Positions 53,276 to 62,395 of a DNA stretch of 64,000 nucleotides are shown one piece after another. This DNA comes from Pseudomonas sp. NFR16 (GTDB lineage: Bacteria; Pseudomonadota; Gammaproteobacteria; Pseudomonadales; Pseudomonadaceae): contig NZ_FNYJ01000005.1 of the NCBI RefSeq assembly GCF_900108875.1, forward strand, positions 1 to 64,000, given 5' to 3'. The position numbers and the translations under genes were made by a program. The notes under the pieces were generated by a model, which was given only the letters and a program-made list of their open reading frames with translations, was not told the DNA's origin and made no database searches. Numbering within the stretch: the stretch's first letter is position 1; each line of letters starts with the position of its first letter.

Positions 53276-54937
53276 TTAGTGAAACAGCACCGCAGTCTTC
53301 TGCAGGGTGATCCACACGCCCCATGCCAGTGGAATGCCCACTGCCAGCCAGGCTAGGATCGCCAGAGGCTTGGTGCTTGCGTCGGCTTTCCACTCAAGGG
53401 AAGTGGTGTGGTCGGCGCCTGCATCGTGACCGATTGCCTGCTCGGCTTTCAGCTGAGCGTCGGTCATGAAGTATTTGTCGGCCACCGGGCGCACCAGCAT
53501 GTTGCAGATGAAGCCCAGTACCAGCAGGCCGGCAAGGATGTACAGCGTGATGTCGTAAGCATCGGCGCGCGCAACACCGTGGCTCAGCTGATACTCACGC
53601 AGGTAGTTCACCAGTACCGGACCCAGCACGCCAGCCGCTGCCCATGCAGTCAGCAGACGACCGTGGATCGCGCCTACCATCTGAGTACCGAACAGGTCGG
53701 CCAGGTAAGCCGGAACGGTCGCGAAGCCACCGCCGTACATCGACAACACGACACAGAACGCCGCCACGAACAGCGCAACGCTGCCCAGATGACCCAACGT
53801 CGGAACGGCCGCATAGAGCAGGAAGCCCAGCGCGAAGAACACGAAGTAGGTGGCTTTACGGCCGATGTAGTCGGAGAACGACGCCCAGAAGAAACGACCG
53901 CCGATGTTGAACAGGCTCAGCAGACCGGTGAAGCCTGCGGCGATAGCGGCGATGGCCGCCAATTGCGAGGCATCCAGTTGCGCGAAGCCCTGATCGCTGC
54001 CCAGCAGTTTGCCGCCGAACACTTCCTGCAGCAGCGGCGAGGCCATGCCGAGGATGCCGATACCGGCCGAAACGTTCAGGCACAGCACCAGCCAGACCAG
54101 ACGGAATTGCGGGGTTTTCCAGGCGACGCTCACGTGCACGTGACGGTTGGTGATCATCGCGCTGTTGGTTTTTTTCGCCGGAGCCGTCCAGCCCTCAGGT
54201 TTCCAGCCGGTTGGCGGAACGCGGTACGCCAGCGCACCACCGATCATGAAGACGAAGTAGATCGCGGCCATGGCCACGAAGCTTTGCCATACACCCACGC
54301 TGTCCGGCGTGGCGAAGTGGCTCATGAGCGCGGTCGCCAGTGGAGCGCCGACCATTGCGCCACCGCCGAAGCCCATGATTGCCATGCCGGTCGCCATACC
54401 GCGCTTGTCCGGAAACCACTTGATCAGCGTCGAGACCGGCGAGATGTAACCCAGGCCCAGGCCGATACCGCCGATAACGCCCGAACCGATCCACATCAGC
54501 CAGATCTGGTGGGTGTAGACACCCAGCGCCGAAATCAGCAGACCGCCACACCAGCACAGTGCGGAAACCACACCCGCCTTGCGTGGACCGGCGTGTTCCA
54601 GCCATCCGCCCCAGATCGCCGCCGAGCAGCCCAGGAAGATGAAGAACAGCGTGTAGATCCAGCCAAGCATCGAGATCGGCCAGTCACAGCTGGACGAGAA
54701 CACTTGTTCGAAGAAACCCATGTCCGGTGCGCAAGCGACGGCGGTCTTGATGCCGATGGCCTTGGACAGCGGCAGCCAGAACACCGAGAAGCCGTAGGCC
54801 ATGCCGATGCAGAGGTGAATGGCCAGTGCCGCCGGCGGAACCAGCCAGCGGTTGAAACCGCGTTTGGCGATGATGCGCTCTTTGGACAAGAACGCAGGCT
54901 GAGCGACAGTGCCGCCCAGAGCAGTGCTTGTAGTCAT
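53276..54937 (-). CDS. OFA-family MFS transporter (oxalate/formate antiporter-like)
   Basis: A 553-residue major facilitator with about twelve helices. Features are the N-terminal FNRWLVPPAALAIHLCIGMA, the OFA-like GLGLGYISPVSTLIKWFPDK and MATGMAIMGFGGGAMVG, and the C-terminal FATVPAYLADLFG. The long loop after helix 6 and the C-terminal tail are larger than usual. The substrate is probably a small carboxylate. It sits between hisB and asmA, where PAO1 has other genes. Confidence 0.85.
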   Translation of the reverse strand: MTTSTALGGTVAQPAFLSKERIIAKRGFNRWLVPPAALAIHLCIGMAYGFSVFWLPLSKAIGIKTAVACAPDMGFFEQVFSSSCDWPISMLGWIYTLFFIFLGCSAAIWGGWLEHAGPRKAGVVSALCWCGGLLISALGVYTHQIWLMWIGSGVIGGIGLGLGYISPVSTLIKWFPDKRGMATGMAIMGFGGGAMVGAPLATALMSHFATPDSVGVWQSFVAMAAIYFVFMIGGALAYRVPPTGWKPEGWTAPAKKTNSAMITNRHVHVSVAWKTPQFRLVWLVLCLNVSAGIGILGMASPLLQEVFGGKLLGSDQGFAQLDASQLAAIAAIAAGFTGLLSLFNIGGRFFWASFSDYIGRKATYFVFFALGFLLYAAVPTLGHLGSVALFVAAFCVVLSMYGGGFATVPAYLADLFGTQMVGAIHGRLLTAWAAAGVLGPVLVNYLREYQLSHGVARADAYDITLYILAGLLVLGFICNMLVRPVADKYFMTDAQLKAEQAIGHDAGADHTTSLEWKADASTKPLAILAWLAVGIPLAWGVWITLQKTAVLFH

Positions 54938-55414
54938 TGATTAATGCCCCTAATTTTATAGTGGTGTCCCGCAAGAACAGCGACATCTTTCTGCCACCCC
55001 TCTTATGCACGCAGGCACTGGCGGTTTTATCGGCAGAAAGTCTCATTACGTGACAATTCGACACAGCAAGACTGGCGAACGGCGGAAGATTACCATTTGA
55101 GACGTGACAGAAAGCATTCTGCTACTACCTTTTTCATGCCATCTGTCAGCCTCAAGCAGCCCAATCGAACGTCGCTCCTCGTCATCGGTTGTAAGCAGTC
55201 GTGAATCCAGCACATCGCAGTATCAGGCGCCCCAGCGTGTGAAGCCTTGCGACGATGTTCTCGCCAGTCGCGGAACGAGCTGCGCAGCTGACGCCTTTTT
55301 TGTGTTCACATTGGCTACGCTTGCGCGCGAATGCCGCCGCAGAACCCGACGTCCCCATGAGAACGCTATACTCGCGGGCTAAATTTTGAACGACTCGAAT
55401 ACAAGGACTCGCCC
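54938..55414. promoter_or_regulatory. Divergent intergenic region MFS/asmA
   Basis: About 477 bases without a supported gene. A TATACT -10 box at 55367-55372 lies about 43 bases before the asmA start. No clear hairpin or operator was found in the rest. Confidence 0.45.
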
Positions 55415-57643
55415 ATGAAAGCGTTCGGCAAAATCCTGGGACTCTTCATTCTCGGGCTGTTGCTGATCATCGTGGCTCTCGGCTTTGCCTTGACCCATCT
55501 GTTTGATCCCAACGACTACAAAGACGAGATTCGCAAACTGGTCCGCGATCGCGCCCACGTCGAGCTCACGCTCAACGGCGACATCGGCTGGAGCCTGTTC
55601 CCCTGGCTGGGTCTGGAGTTACATGACGCCAGCGTCGCCACCTTGAGCGAGCCGACCAAACCGTTCGCTGACCTGCAGATGCTCGGGCTTTCCGTTCGGG
55701 TCCTGCCGCTGCTGCGCAAAGAAGTGCAAATGAGCGACGTGCGTGTCGAGGGCCTGAACCTGACGCTGACCCGCGATGAAAATGGCCACGGCAACTGGGA
55801 AGACATCGGCAAGGTCCCCGCCAGCACCAACGCGCCATCGGCGACGCAAAGCAAGCCCGAGGCCACCGCCGATTCGGCAGCGGCCAAGCCCGACAAGCCC
55901 TGGCAGCCGCTCAAGCTGGACATCGACAGCCTGACCGTGAACAACGCCCGCATCGATTTCAACGACATGCCCAAAGCGCGGCAATTCACGGCCGAAAGCA
56001 TTCAGCTGAGCACCGGCCCGATTCATAACGCCACCGACATTCCGGTCAAGCTGACGGCATTTCTCAGCACCAACCAGCCGGTGGTGCGGACCAAAACCGA
56101 GCTGACCGGCAAACTGCGATTCGACCGGGCGCTCAAGCGCTACCAACTCGACGACATGCGCTTCAGCGGCGAGGCGGCGGGCGATCCGCTGCAGGGCAAG
56201 ACGCTTACGTTCTCGGCCCAGGGTCAGCTGCTCGCGGACATGACGGCGAACGTCGCCGAATGGACAAATCTGAAACTGTCCGCCAACCAGCTGCGCGCCC
56301 TCGGCGAGCTGCATGTGCGAGACCTGGACAAGACGCCTCAGTTGAGCGGCGGCATCTCCATCGCTCAGTTCAACCTGCGCGACTTCCTCGAAAACATCGG
56401 CCAGCCAGTGCCGACGCTTGGCGAGGGCAGCCTGAGCAAGTTCGAAATGGTCAGCCGCATTGCCGCCACGCCGAGCAGCGTGTCGCTGGATGACCTGACG
56501 CTGCGGCTGGATGACAGCACGGTCACCGGCCGCGTGGCGGTCGAAGATTTCGCCAGACAGTCGCTGCGACTGCAATTACGCGCCGACACCCTCGACGCCG
56601 ACCGCTATCGTCCGCCCCAAAGCGAACAGGCGAAGAATGCCGGTGCGGCGCGCAAATCCGAGGTCCAGAGCGGCGAAGCCGAGGCCTTGGCCGCGTCGGG
56701 CACTTCGCCGCTGCCGAACCAGCCAACGCAGGTCGCCTGGAGCGACGCACGACTGCTTCCACTGGAGCGCATGCGCAAACTCGACGTCGATGCAGATCTG
56801 ACGTTCGGCAAGCTGACCGTCGAGAAGCTGCCGATCCAGAATGCCGCCCTGAAAACGTCGGCGCTGGACGGTGTCGTCCGGCTCGACAGCTTGCGTGGCG
56901 ATCTCTACAACGGCAACTTCGAGGTGAAGGGCGATCTGGATGTGCGCCCAGAGGTTCCGCTTGCCAGCGTGCAGACCCGCATCGTCAAAGTGCCGGTCGA
57001 GCACTTCATTCAGAGCCAGGGCACTGCACCACCATTGCGCGGCCTGATGAACCTGACCAGCGACGTCACCGCCAAGGGCAACAGCGAGAAGGCGCTGGTG
57101 GAAAGCCTCAACGGCACGGCCAGCTTTGCCCTGAATGATGGCGTGCTGGTTAACGCCAATCTGGAACAGCAGCTGTGTCGAGGCATTTCGACCCTCAATC
57201 GCAAAACCCTCAGCGGCGAACCTCGGGGCAAGGACACGCCGTTCCAACAGCTCAACGGCAGCCTGGTGTTGCGCAACGGCGTGGCCAGCAATCCGGACCT
57301 GAAGGTCCGCACACCCGGCTTGACCGTCAACGGCGACGGTGACATCGACCTGCGCGTGATGGGCATGAATTACCGCGTCGGCGTGATCATCGAAGGCGAC
57401 AAGAGCGACATGCCGGACCCGGCGTGTGAAGTGAATCCACGCTTTGTCGGCATTGAATGGCCGATCCTATGCCGAGGCCCGCTGGAGCTGGGCGCCAAGG
57501 CCTGCCGACTGGATAACGAAGGCCTGGGCCGCGTCGCTGCCAAACTGGCGACGGACCGGATCGGTGACAAAATCGATGAAAAACTCGGCGACAAGGTCAG
57601 TCCCGAACTCAAGGACGCCATCAAGGGACTGTTCAAGCGGTAA
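55415..57643 (+). CDS. asmA: AsmA family protein
   Basis: A 742-residue envelope protein with one N-terminal helix (ILGLFILGLLLIIVALGFAL) and a long periplasmic beta-groove region (NGDIGWSLFPWLGLELHDAS, LQMLGLSVRVLPLLRKEVQM), ending in a helical tail (KIDEKLGDKVSPELKDAIKG). AsmA-like proteins are thought to move phospholipids between membranes. It is followed by mutY on the same strand. Confidence 0.9.
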   Translation: MKAFGKILGLFILGLLLIIVALGFALTHLFDPNDYKDEIRKLVRDRAHVELTLNGDIGWSLFPWLGLELHDASVATLSEPTKPFADLQMLGLSVRVLPLLRKEVQMSDVRVEGLNLTLTRDENGHGNWEDIGKVPASTNAPSATQSKPEATADSAAAKPDKPWQPLKLDIDSLTVNNARIDFNDMPKARQFTAESIQLSTGPIHNATDIPVKLTAFLSTNQPVVRTKTELTGKLRFDRALKRYQLDDMRFSGEAAGDPLQGKTLTFSAQGQLLADMTANVAEWTNLKLSANQLRALGELHVRDLDKTPQLSGGISIAQFNLRDFLENIGQPVPTLGEGSLSKFEMVSRIAATPSSVSLDDLTLRLDDSTVTGRVAVEDFARQSLRLQLRADTLDADRYRPPQSEQAKNAGAARKSEVQSGEAEALAASGTSPLPNQPTQVAWSDARLLPLERMRKLDVDADLTFGKLTVEKLPIQNAALKTSALDGVVRLDSLRGDLYNGNFEVKGDLDVRPEVPLASVQTRIVKVPVEHFIQSQGTAPPLRGLMNLTSDVTAKGNSEKALVESLNGTASFALNDGVLVNANLEQQLCRGISTLNRKTLSGEPRGKDTPFQQLNGSLVLRNGVASNPDLKVRTPGLTVNGDGDIDLRVMGMNYRVGVIIEGDKSDMPDPACEVNPRFVGIEWPILCRGPLELGAKACRLDNEGLGRVAAKLATDRIGDKIDEKLGDKVSPELKDAIKGLFKR

Positions 57644-57664
57644 GATAGCCAGCCCGCGTATCTT

Positions 57665-57694
57665 CTGCGGGAGCGGATGAATTCGCTCCCGCAG
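57665..57694 (+). repeat. Hairpin between asmA and mutY
   Basis: Perfect 11-bp inverted repeat CTGCGGGAGCG / CGCTCCCGCAG with an 8-base loop, resembling a REP remnant. It may also act as a partial terminator; no U-tract follows. Confidence 0.7.
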
Positions 57695-57746
57695 TAGTCC
57701 GGGTTCCTACACATGGATGCGCCATTTCTCTCAGTCCGGAACCACG

Positions 57747-58814
57747 ATGCAACCCGAGCAGTTCTCCACCGCCGTCCTCGACTGGTACGACAGGCACGGT
57801 CGCCACGATCTTCCCTGGCAACACGACATCACGCCCTATCGCGTCTGGGTATCGGAAATCATGCTGCAACAGACCCAGGTCAGCACCGTTCTCAACTACT
57901 TCGACCGATTCATGGAGGCGCTGCCGACCGTGCAGGCGCTGGCCGACGCGCCCGAAGACGAAGTGCTGCACCTGTGGACTGGGCTGGGCTACTACACCCG
58001 CGCCCGCAACCTGCAGAAGGCCGCGAAGATCGTCGTTGCCGAGCACGGCGGGGAATTCCCGCGGGACGTTGAAAAGCTCACCGAACTGCCGGGTATCGGC
58101 CTGTCGACGGCCGGCGCGATCGCCAGCATCAGCATGGGCCTGCGGGCACCGATCCTGGACGGCAACGTCAAGCGCGTACTGGCGCGCTTTACTGCTCAGG
58201 AGGGCTACCCGGGCGAGCCCAAGGTCGCGAAGCAGATGTGGATCACCGCAGAGCGCTTCACCCCGCACAGCCGCGTCAATCACTACACTCAAGCGATGAT
58301 GGATCTGGGCGCCACGCTCTGCACACGCAGCAAGCCCAGTTGCCTGTTGTGTCCGCTGGAGCGAGGCTGCGAGGCGCACATGCTGGGTCAGGAAACACGT
58401 TACCCGATCCCCAAGCCGCGCAAGACCGTGCCGCAAAAGCGAACTCTGATGCCGATGTTTGCCAACGATCAGGGCGAAATCCTGCTGTACCGTCGCCCCT
58501 CGACAGGCCTGTGGGGCGGGTTGTGGAGTTTGCCGGAACTGGAAGGCTTCGATGACATGCAGCATCTGGCCGATCAGCACTCGCTGGCGATGGGCGAGCA
58601 CCAGGCATTGCCGGGGCTGGTGCACACTTTCAGCCATTTCCAGCTGACCATCGAGCCCTGGCTGGTCCGGGTCGAGGAGTCCGCCCATCACGTGGCCGAG
58701 GACGACTGGCTCTGGTATAACCTCGCCACCCCGCCGCGCCTGGGCCTCGCCGCCCCGGTCAAGAAGCTGCTCAAACATGCAGCCGACGTATTGAATGCAG
58801 GAGAGTCGTCATGA
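57747..58814 (+). CDS. mutY: A/G-specific adenine DNA glycosylase
   Basis: A 355-residue DNA repair enzyme that removes adenine mispaired with 8-oxoguanine. The helix-hairpin-helix is LTELPGIGLSTAGAIASISM, the iron-sulfur cysteines are in CTRSKPSCLLCPLERGC, and the C-terminal half is the Nudix-like 8-oxoG recognition domain. ATG 57747 (MQPEQFS) is the family start. The stop overlaps yggX (ATGA). Confidence 0.96.
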   Translation: MQPEQFSTAVLDWYDRHGRHDLPWQHDITPYRVWVSEIMLQQTQVSTVLNYFDRFMEALPTVQALADAPEDEVLHLWTGLGYYTRARNLQKAAKIVVAEHGGEFPRDVEKLTELPGIGLSTAGAIASISMGLRAPILDGNVKRVLARFTAQEGYPGEPKVAKQMWITAERFTPHSRVNHYTQAMMDLGATLCTRSKPSCLLCPLERGCEAHMLGQETRYPIPKPRKTVPQKRTLMPMFANDQGEILLYRRPSTGLWGGLWSLPELEGFDDMQHLADQHSLAMGEHQALPGLVHTFSHFQLTIEPWLVRVEESAHHVAEDDWLWYNLATPPRLGLAAPVKKLLKHAADVLNAGESS

Positions 58815-59083
58815 CCCGCACCGTAATGTGCCGCAAGTACAAAGAAGAACTGCCAGGCCTGGAACGCCCACCCTACCCGGGCGCCAAAGGTGAGGACATC
58901 TACAATAACGTCTCGCAGAAAGCCTGGGCTGACTGGCAGAAGCACCAGACACTGCTGATCAACGAGCGCCGTCTGAACATGATGAACGCCGAAGACCGCA
59001 AGTTTCTGCAGACCGAGATGGACAAGTACCTCTCGGGCGAGGAATACGCCAAGGCCGAAGGCTACGTTCCGCCGTCCGAATAA
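58811..59083 (+). CDS. yggX: Probable Fe(II)-trafficking / oxidative-damage-protection protein
   Basis: A 90-residue protein with the YggX core (VMCRKYKEELPGLERPPYPG and NMMNAEDRKFLQTEMDKYL). It is coupled to mutY by a 4-base overlap; both genes deal with oxidative stress. Confidence 0.95.
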   Translation: MTRTVMCRKYKEELPGLERPPYPGAKGEDIYNNVSQKAWADWQKHQTLLINERRLNMMNAEDRKFLQTEMDKYLSGEEYAKAEGYVPPSE

Positions 59084-59146
59084 CCCTTTGCAGACAGTGT
59101 TCATCGTAAGCGGAGGAAATAATTCAAATTTTTTCAACAACACGCT

Positions 59147-59174
59147 TGACGACCTCCGGAAAAACACGTCTAAT
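59147..59174 (+). promoter_or_regulatory. Promoter of tRNA-Phe
   Basis: TTGACG (-35) and TCTAAT (-10) with a 16-base spacer, ending 10 bases before the tRNA. Confidence 0.7.
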
Positions 59175-59184
59175 GCGCCCCGTT

Positions 59185-59260
59185 GCCCAGATAGCTCAGT
59201 CGGTAGAGCAGGGGATTGAAAATCCCCGTGTCGGCGGTTCGATTCCGTCTCTGGGCACCA
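59185..59260 (+). tRNA. tRNA-Phe (GAA)
   Basis: A 76-base cloverleaf: acceptor GCCCAGA paired with TCTGGGC, D-arm AGCTCAGTCGGTAGAGCA, anticodon stem GGGGATTGAAAATCCCC with GAA at 59218-59220, T-loop GGTTCGATTCC, encoded CCA. It is followed at once by an integrase gene, so its 3' end is the likely attachment site. Confidence 0.98.
59240..59260 (+). other. Likely attachment site (att) in the 3' half of tRNA-Phe
   Basis: Tyrosine-recombinase elements usually restore the 3' end of the target tRNA. The integrase at 59357 faces away from the tRNA within 100 bases, so this end is the element's left boundary. The exact core length cannot be set because the right end is outside the window. Confidence 0.55.
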
Positions 59261-59266
59261 AATACC

Positions 59267-59302
59267 GAAAACCCCTGATTCCGAAAGGTCTCGGGGGTTT
59301 TT
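59267..59302 (+). terminator. Terminator after tRNA-Phe
   Basis: AAAACCCC and CGGGGGTTTTT form a stem around a loop with a small internal pairing. Confidence 0.7.
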
Positions 59303-59356
59303 ACTATCTGGAGTAGCTGTAACCCGTCACGTATGAGTACACACGGCGGGTACACG

Positions 59357-61096
59357 ATGGCATTCATGGCTCAACCTTGGAAAGATCCCCGCACTGGGAC
59401 CTACTACATCCGCCGTCGTATCCCGAAGGACATCAGGCCACTCCTTCCTGACGCAGGTGAGACCTACAAGCGCACGCTGGGCACAAAAGATGTCCGCGAG
59501 GCCAAGACCCGTTTCGCCGCTGCATGGGGTCAATCAGAACAGTTCTTCCTGAACACGCGTCTCCAGCTTTCCGGCACTCACACCCCTACCCTTCAAGACG
59601 CTATTCAGCTTGCCGCGAGATGGGCGAAGGCTGAGCTTGATCATATGGAATCCACCGGACGATTTGAGGGATATCTCATCGGCTCGGAAGATGTAGGCCA
59701 CGAGACCCTGCGAGATCACTTCAGCGTCAGAAGCCCGAAAGCACTACTGGGCCCTGATGGTCTGGAGTCACGGGCTCGAAAGCACCTCGATCAAACGGTA
59801 GCCGATGAGCTGGCGAAGGTTTCACTGCCAATGCCCTTGCCCGGCACGCCTTTCTACAAGTACCTGTACGAAGCATTCTTGGCGCAGCATCTGGAGCTGT
59901 CCGAGATTGCCTACAAGCGTCACTATGGCGACTACTCTGCGATCTTTGAGCTACCCCACGAAGCTCCCTTGAGCATCGACAAGGCGAAGACAGAGGGCCC
60001 AAGCGAGACCCTTTCCTTGGTCTTTGAGCACTGGGCTCGGAATCATCGTCACATGGGTGATGGGAAGCGCGACGTGGAGAAGACCGCTGGGGAATATCAG
60101 ACCACCATCGTCCGATTCGTAGAGCTGCTGGGCGACCTTCCAGTTAAACAAATCAAGCGCAGGACGATTGAAGAGTTCTACAACCTGCTTCGTCAGATGC
60201 CATCCAAGGGCGAGGGCCTCAAAGCGCTCAACGCTCACGAGCAGATTGCCCGAGCGAAGCAGCATGATTTGCCCCTGCTGAGTAGCGCAACGATCAAGAA
60301 CAAGCTGATGGGCCTTTCTTCGGTCCTGGCCTACGCAGTGCAGATGGAATACATCACAGAGAACCCAGTGGTCGCCTCGGGTATCACGAAGTCCCTGCGC
60401 AAAGCGAGCGCTAAGCAATCTCGCACAGCCACCCGCAAAGGCTACACCCAAGCGGAGCTCATTCAGGTCTTCTCAAGCCCGTTCTTCAAGGGGGAATGGG
60501 TCGCTCCTCGGGCCTCGTTTGGAGAAGCTTGGAAGTGGTTACCTCTCTTGCTCTGCTACACGGGCGCACGAAGGGAGGAGATTGCTCAAATGAAAGCCAG
60601 CGAGGTCCGTAAGTCCGAGGACGGCATATGGCATCTGGACCTCCTTGGCGTCTCTGAGGATGGCACAGACGACGATAGGACCTTGAAGACCAAAGGTAGC
60701 CATCGCTTGGTTGTCATTCATCAAGACCTGATCGACCTTGGCTTCATTGAGTATGTCGAGAGTCTGCCCGTATCTGGACAGCTCTTTCCGGACCTCAAGC
60801 CTAACCCTACGGGCTGGTACGGACATAACTTCGGTAAGCGCTGGGGGATCTACCTTCGTGAGGTCGCAGAGCTTGAGACGCCTGTGAGCCCTTCTCACGG
60901 ATTCCGTCATAGCTTCAAGACCATGTGTCGAGAGGCGGGTATTCCGGAGGAGATACACGATGCCATCACCGGGCATGACGATGGCTCAGTGAGTAGGAGC
61001 TATGGTGAGCGTCACTTGCTTAAGACCCAACAAGAACAGTTGGCCCGCTTGCCACACATTGCGATCCTTGCAGGGCTTCTGCCTGATCGATCCTAA
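59357..61096 (+). CDS. Site-specific tyrosine integrase
   Basis: A 579-residue integrase with an N-terminal DUF6538-like arm domain (YIRRRIPKDIRPLL, TLGTKDVREAKTRF), a core-binding domain and a catalytic domain. The catalytic arginine is in LLLCYTGARREEIAQMKASE, the H-x-x-R in SHGFRHSFKTMCREAGI, and the tyrosine in GSVSRSYGERH. The start at 59357 (MAFMAQPWK) is preferred; an in-frame ATG at 59333 adds 8 residues. It mediates integration at the adjacent tRNA-Phe. Confidence 0.93.
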   Translation: MAFMAQPWKDPRTGTYYIRRRIPKDIRPLLPDAGETYKRTLGTKDVREAKTRFAAAWGQSEQFFLNTRLQLSGTHTPTLQDAIQLAARWAKAELDHMESTGRFEGYLIGSEDVGHETLRDHFSVRSPKALLGPDGLESRARKHLDQTVADELAKVSLPMPLPGTPFYKYLYEAFLAQHLELSEIAYKRHYGDYSAIFELPHEAPLSIDKAKTEGPSETLSLVFEHWARNHRHMGDGKRDVEKTAGEYQTTIVRFVELLGDLPVKQIKRRTIEEFYNLLRQMPSKGEGLKALNAHEQIARAKQHDLPLLSSATIKNKLMGLSSVLAYAVQMEYITENPVVASGITKSLRKASAKQSRTATRKGYTQAELIQVFSSPFFKGEWVAPRASFGEAWKWLPLLLCYTGARREEIAQMKASEVRKSEDGIWHLDLLGVSEDGTDDDRTLKTKGSHRLVVIHQDLIDLGFIEYVESLPVSGQLFPDLKPNPTGWYGHNFGKRWGIYLREVAELETPVSPSHGFRHSFKTMCREAGIPEEIHDAITGHDDGSVSRSYGERHLLKTQQEQLARLPHIAILAGLLPDRS

Positions 61097-61365
61097 CGAT
61101 TACAGATAAGGGCACCAGAGAGTAGGCGGTGGGTCATCTCTGGGCTTGCCTGTCAGTTGATGAGAGGGGGATTGTTCATTGTAGCCATCACCAGAAAGCT
61201 GACGATGGGGCATCTTAAAGAAGGACCAAGCTGAGTAACCTTAAGTCCCCTCCGCTTATAGTGGGTGGTTTTAATTGTTTACCCGTCTGCAAGGCCCCTG
61301 ACTGGCTCGCTGCCTGCCCTGCGCATGGGACCCTACCGAGATTCGGTATGGAGGGACACCAGCCG
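61097..61365. other. Intergenic region between integrase and resolvase
   Basis: About 270 bases with no ORF or strong hairpin that I can support. Confidence 0.4.
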
Positions 61366-61995
61366 TCAGAGGTCACCAGCCTTGAGCTTCATAGCTCGCT
61401 GAACGGTGGCAGTACTGACCCCTGTAGCCCTTGAGGTCTCCCGTAGGCCCATGCCCTTGCTCAGACAGCCCAGAATGCGCTGGTGCTTGTCCTGATCGAT
61501 CCCACGGCCCTTGTAGGCACCTTGTCCCTGAGCTTTCTTGATGCCATCCATCTGACGACGGCGACGGTCCTCGTAGTCCTTCCGGGCGACGGCTGCGAGC
61601 ATGTCCAAGAGCATGTCATTAATGGCTCCAAGCATCCGAGAGGTGAAGGTGTCCAGTGCTCCACTTCCCTGTGCCATGAACTGGTGAGAGGTAGGCAAAT
61701 CAAGCGAGACAACACGGACCTCCTTGTCCTTGATGATCCCCCTGAGCTTCTGCCAGTCAGGGTCCGTGAGGCGCGAGAGCCGGTCTACCTGTTCTACCAA
61801 GAGGACATCACCGGGATGAGCGTCAGACAGCAGCCGGAACAGCTCAGGGCGCTTAAGGGTGGCTCCGCTCTCGTTCTCGATGTAGTAGGCGGCTACTCGC
61901 TGACCATGATCCTGTGCGAAGGCCGTAAGCTGGTCCTTAGCCCGGTGGGCGTCTTGGTCAGTGGTAGAAGCTCGAAGGTAAGCACGGATGAACAT
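61366..61995 (-). CDS. Small serine recombinase (resolvase/invertase family)
   Basis: A 209-residue recombinase. The nucleophilic serine is S10 in RAYLRASTTDQDA; the catalytic core shows LVEQVDRLSRL and the C-terminal helix-turn-helix reads GLRETSRATGVSTATVQRAM. It could invert or resolve DNA within the element. Three short direct repeats lie just upstream of its start (62010-62055). Confidence 0.9.
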   Translation of the reverse strand: MFIRAYLRASTTDQDAHRAKDQLTAFAQDHGQRVAAYYIENESGATLKRPELFRLLSDAHPGDVLLVEQVDRLSRLTDPDWQKLRGIIKDKEVRVVSLDLPTSHQFMAQGSGALDTFTSRMLGAINDMLLDMLAAVARKDYEDRRRRQMDGIKKAQGQGAYKGRGIDQDKHQRILGCLSKGMGLRETSRATGVSTATVQRAMKLKAGDL

Positions 61996-62395
61996 CGAGA
62001 AGGTGTCCCGTAGTCGTTAAGGTGTGGTCACTATAGGTGTAGTCGTTATAATGGTCAACACCAACCAAACAACCACACTCTCACAGGGTCCTCGCCGTAG
62101 CCGCTGAGGTGTACCCAAAGGGCCACGCGCCATCTCACTTCCCTCGCCTGCTCAGAGCGGAAACCACAATGAGCCAGCGTCTTAACGTGACCATTCCACG
62201 GCACCCTTCCACGTCCTCAGCCAGTAGGGAAAATGGGCCCGCGATTAAGGACCCGATGCGGATGCGATAAGACACATGCGAGGGCACCCACGGGGGATGC
62301 GCGGACGCACCCGTAGTGAGGTGGTCACTCAGATTTTTCTGTCAGATTCTCAACGGGGCCCTGATAGCATGTAAGTTTTGGTAGGGACGCCCCGT
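61996..62395. other. Divergent intergenic region of the element
   Basis: About 400 bases between the resolvase and the gene at 62396. It contains the direct repeats at 62010 and a TATAAT at 62047-62052 on the plus strand. No gene is supported. Confidence 0.5.
62010..62055. repeat. Three tandem direct repeats upstream of the serine recombinase
   Basis: GTAGTCGTTAAGGT (62010), GTGGTCACTATAGGT (62024) and GTAGTCGTTATAATGGT (62039) share the core GT(A/G)GTC(G/A)(T/C)TA-x-GGT with a period of 14-15 bases. They lie 15 bases before the recombinase start and could be an autoregulatory operator or a recombination site. Confidence 0.6.

Noticed and set aside
53408..54940. Long plus-strand open frame opposite the MFS gene
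   Set aside because: Antisense shadow with very high H, Q and R content and no membrane helices, whereas the minus strand encodes a clear twelve-helix transporter.
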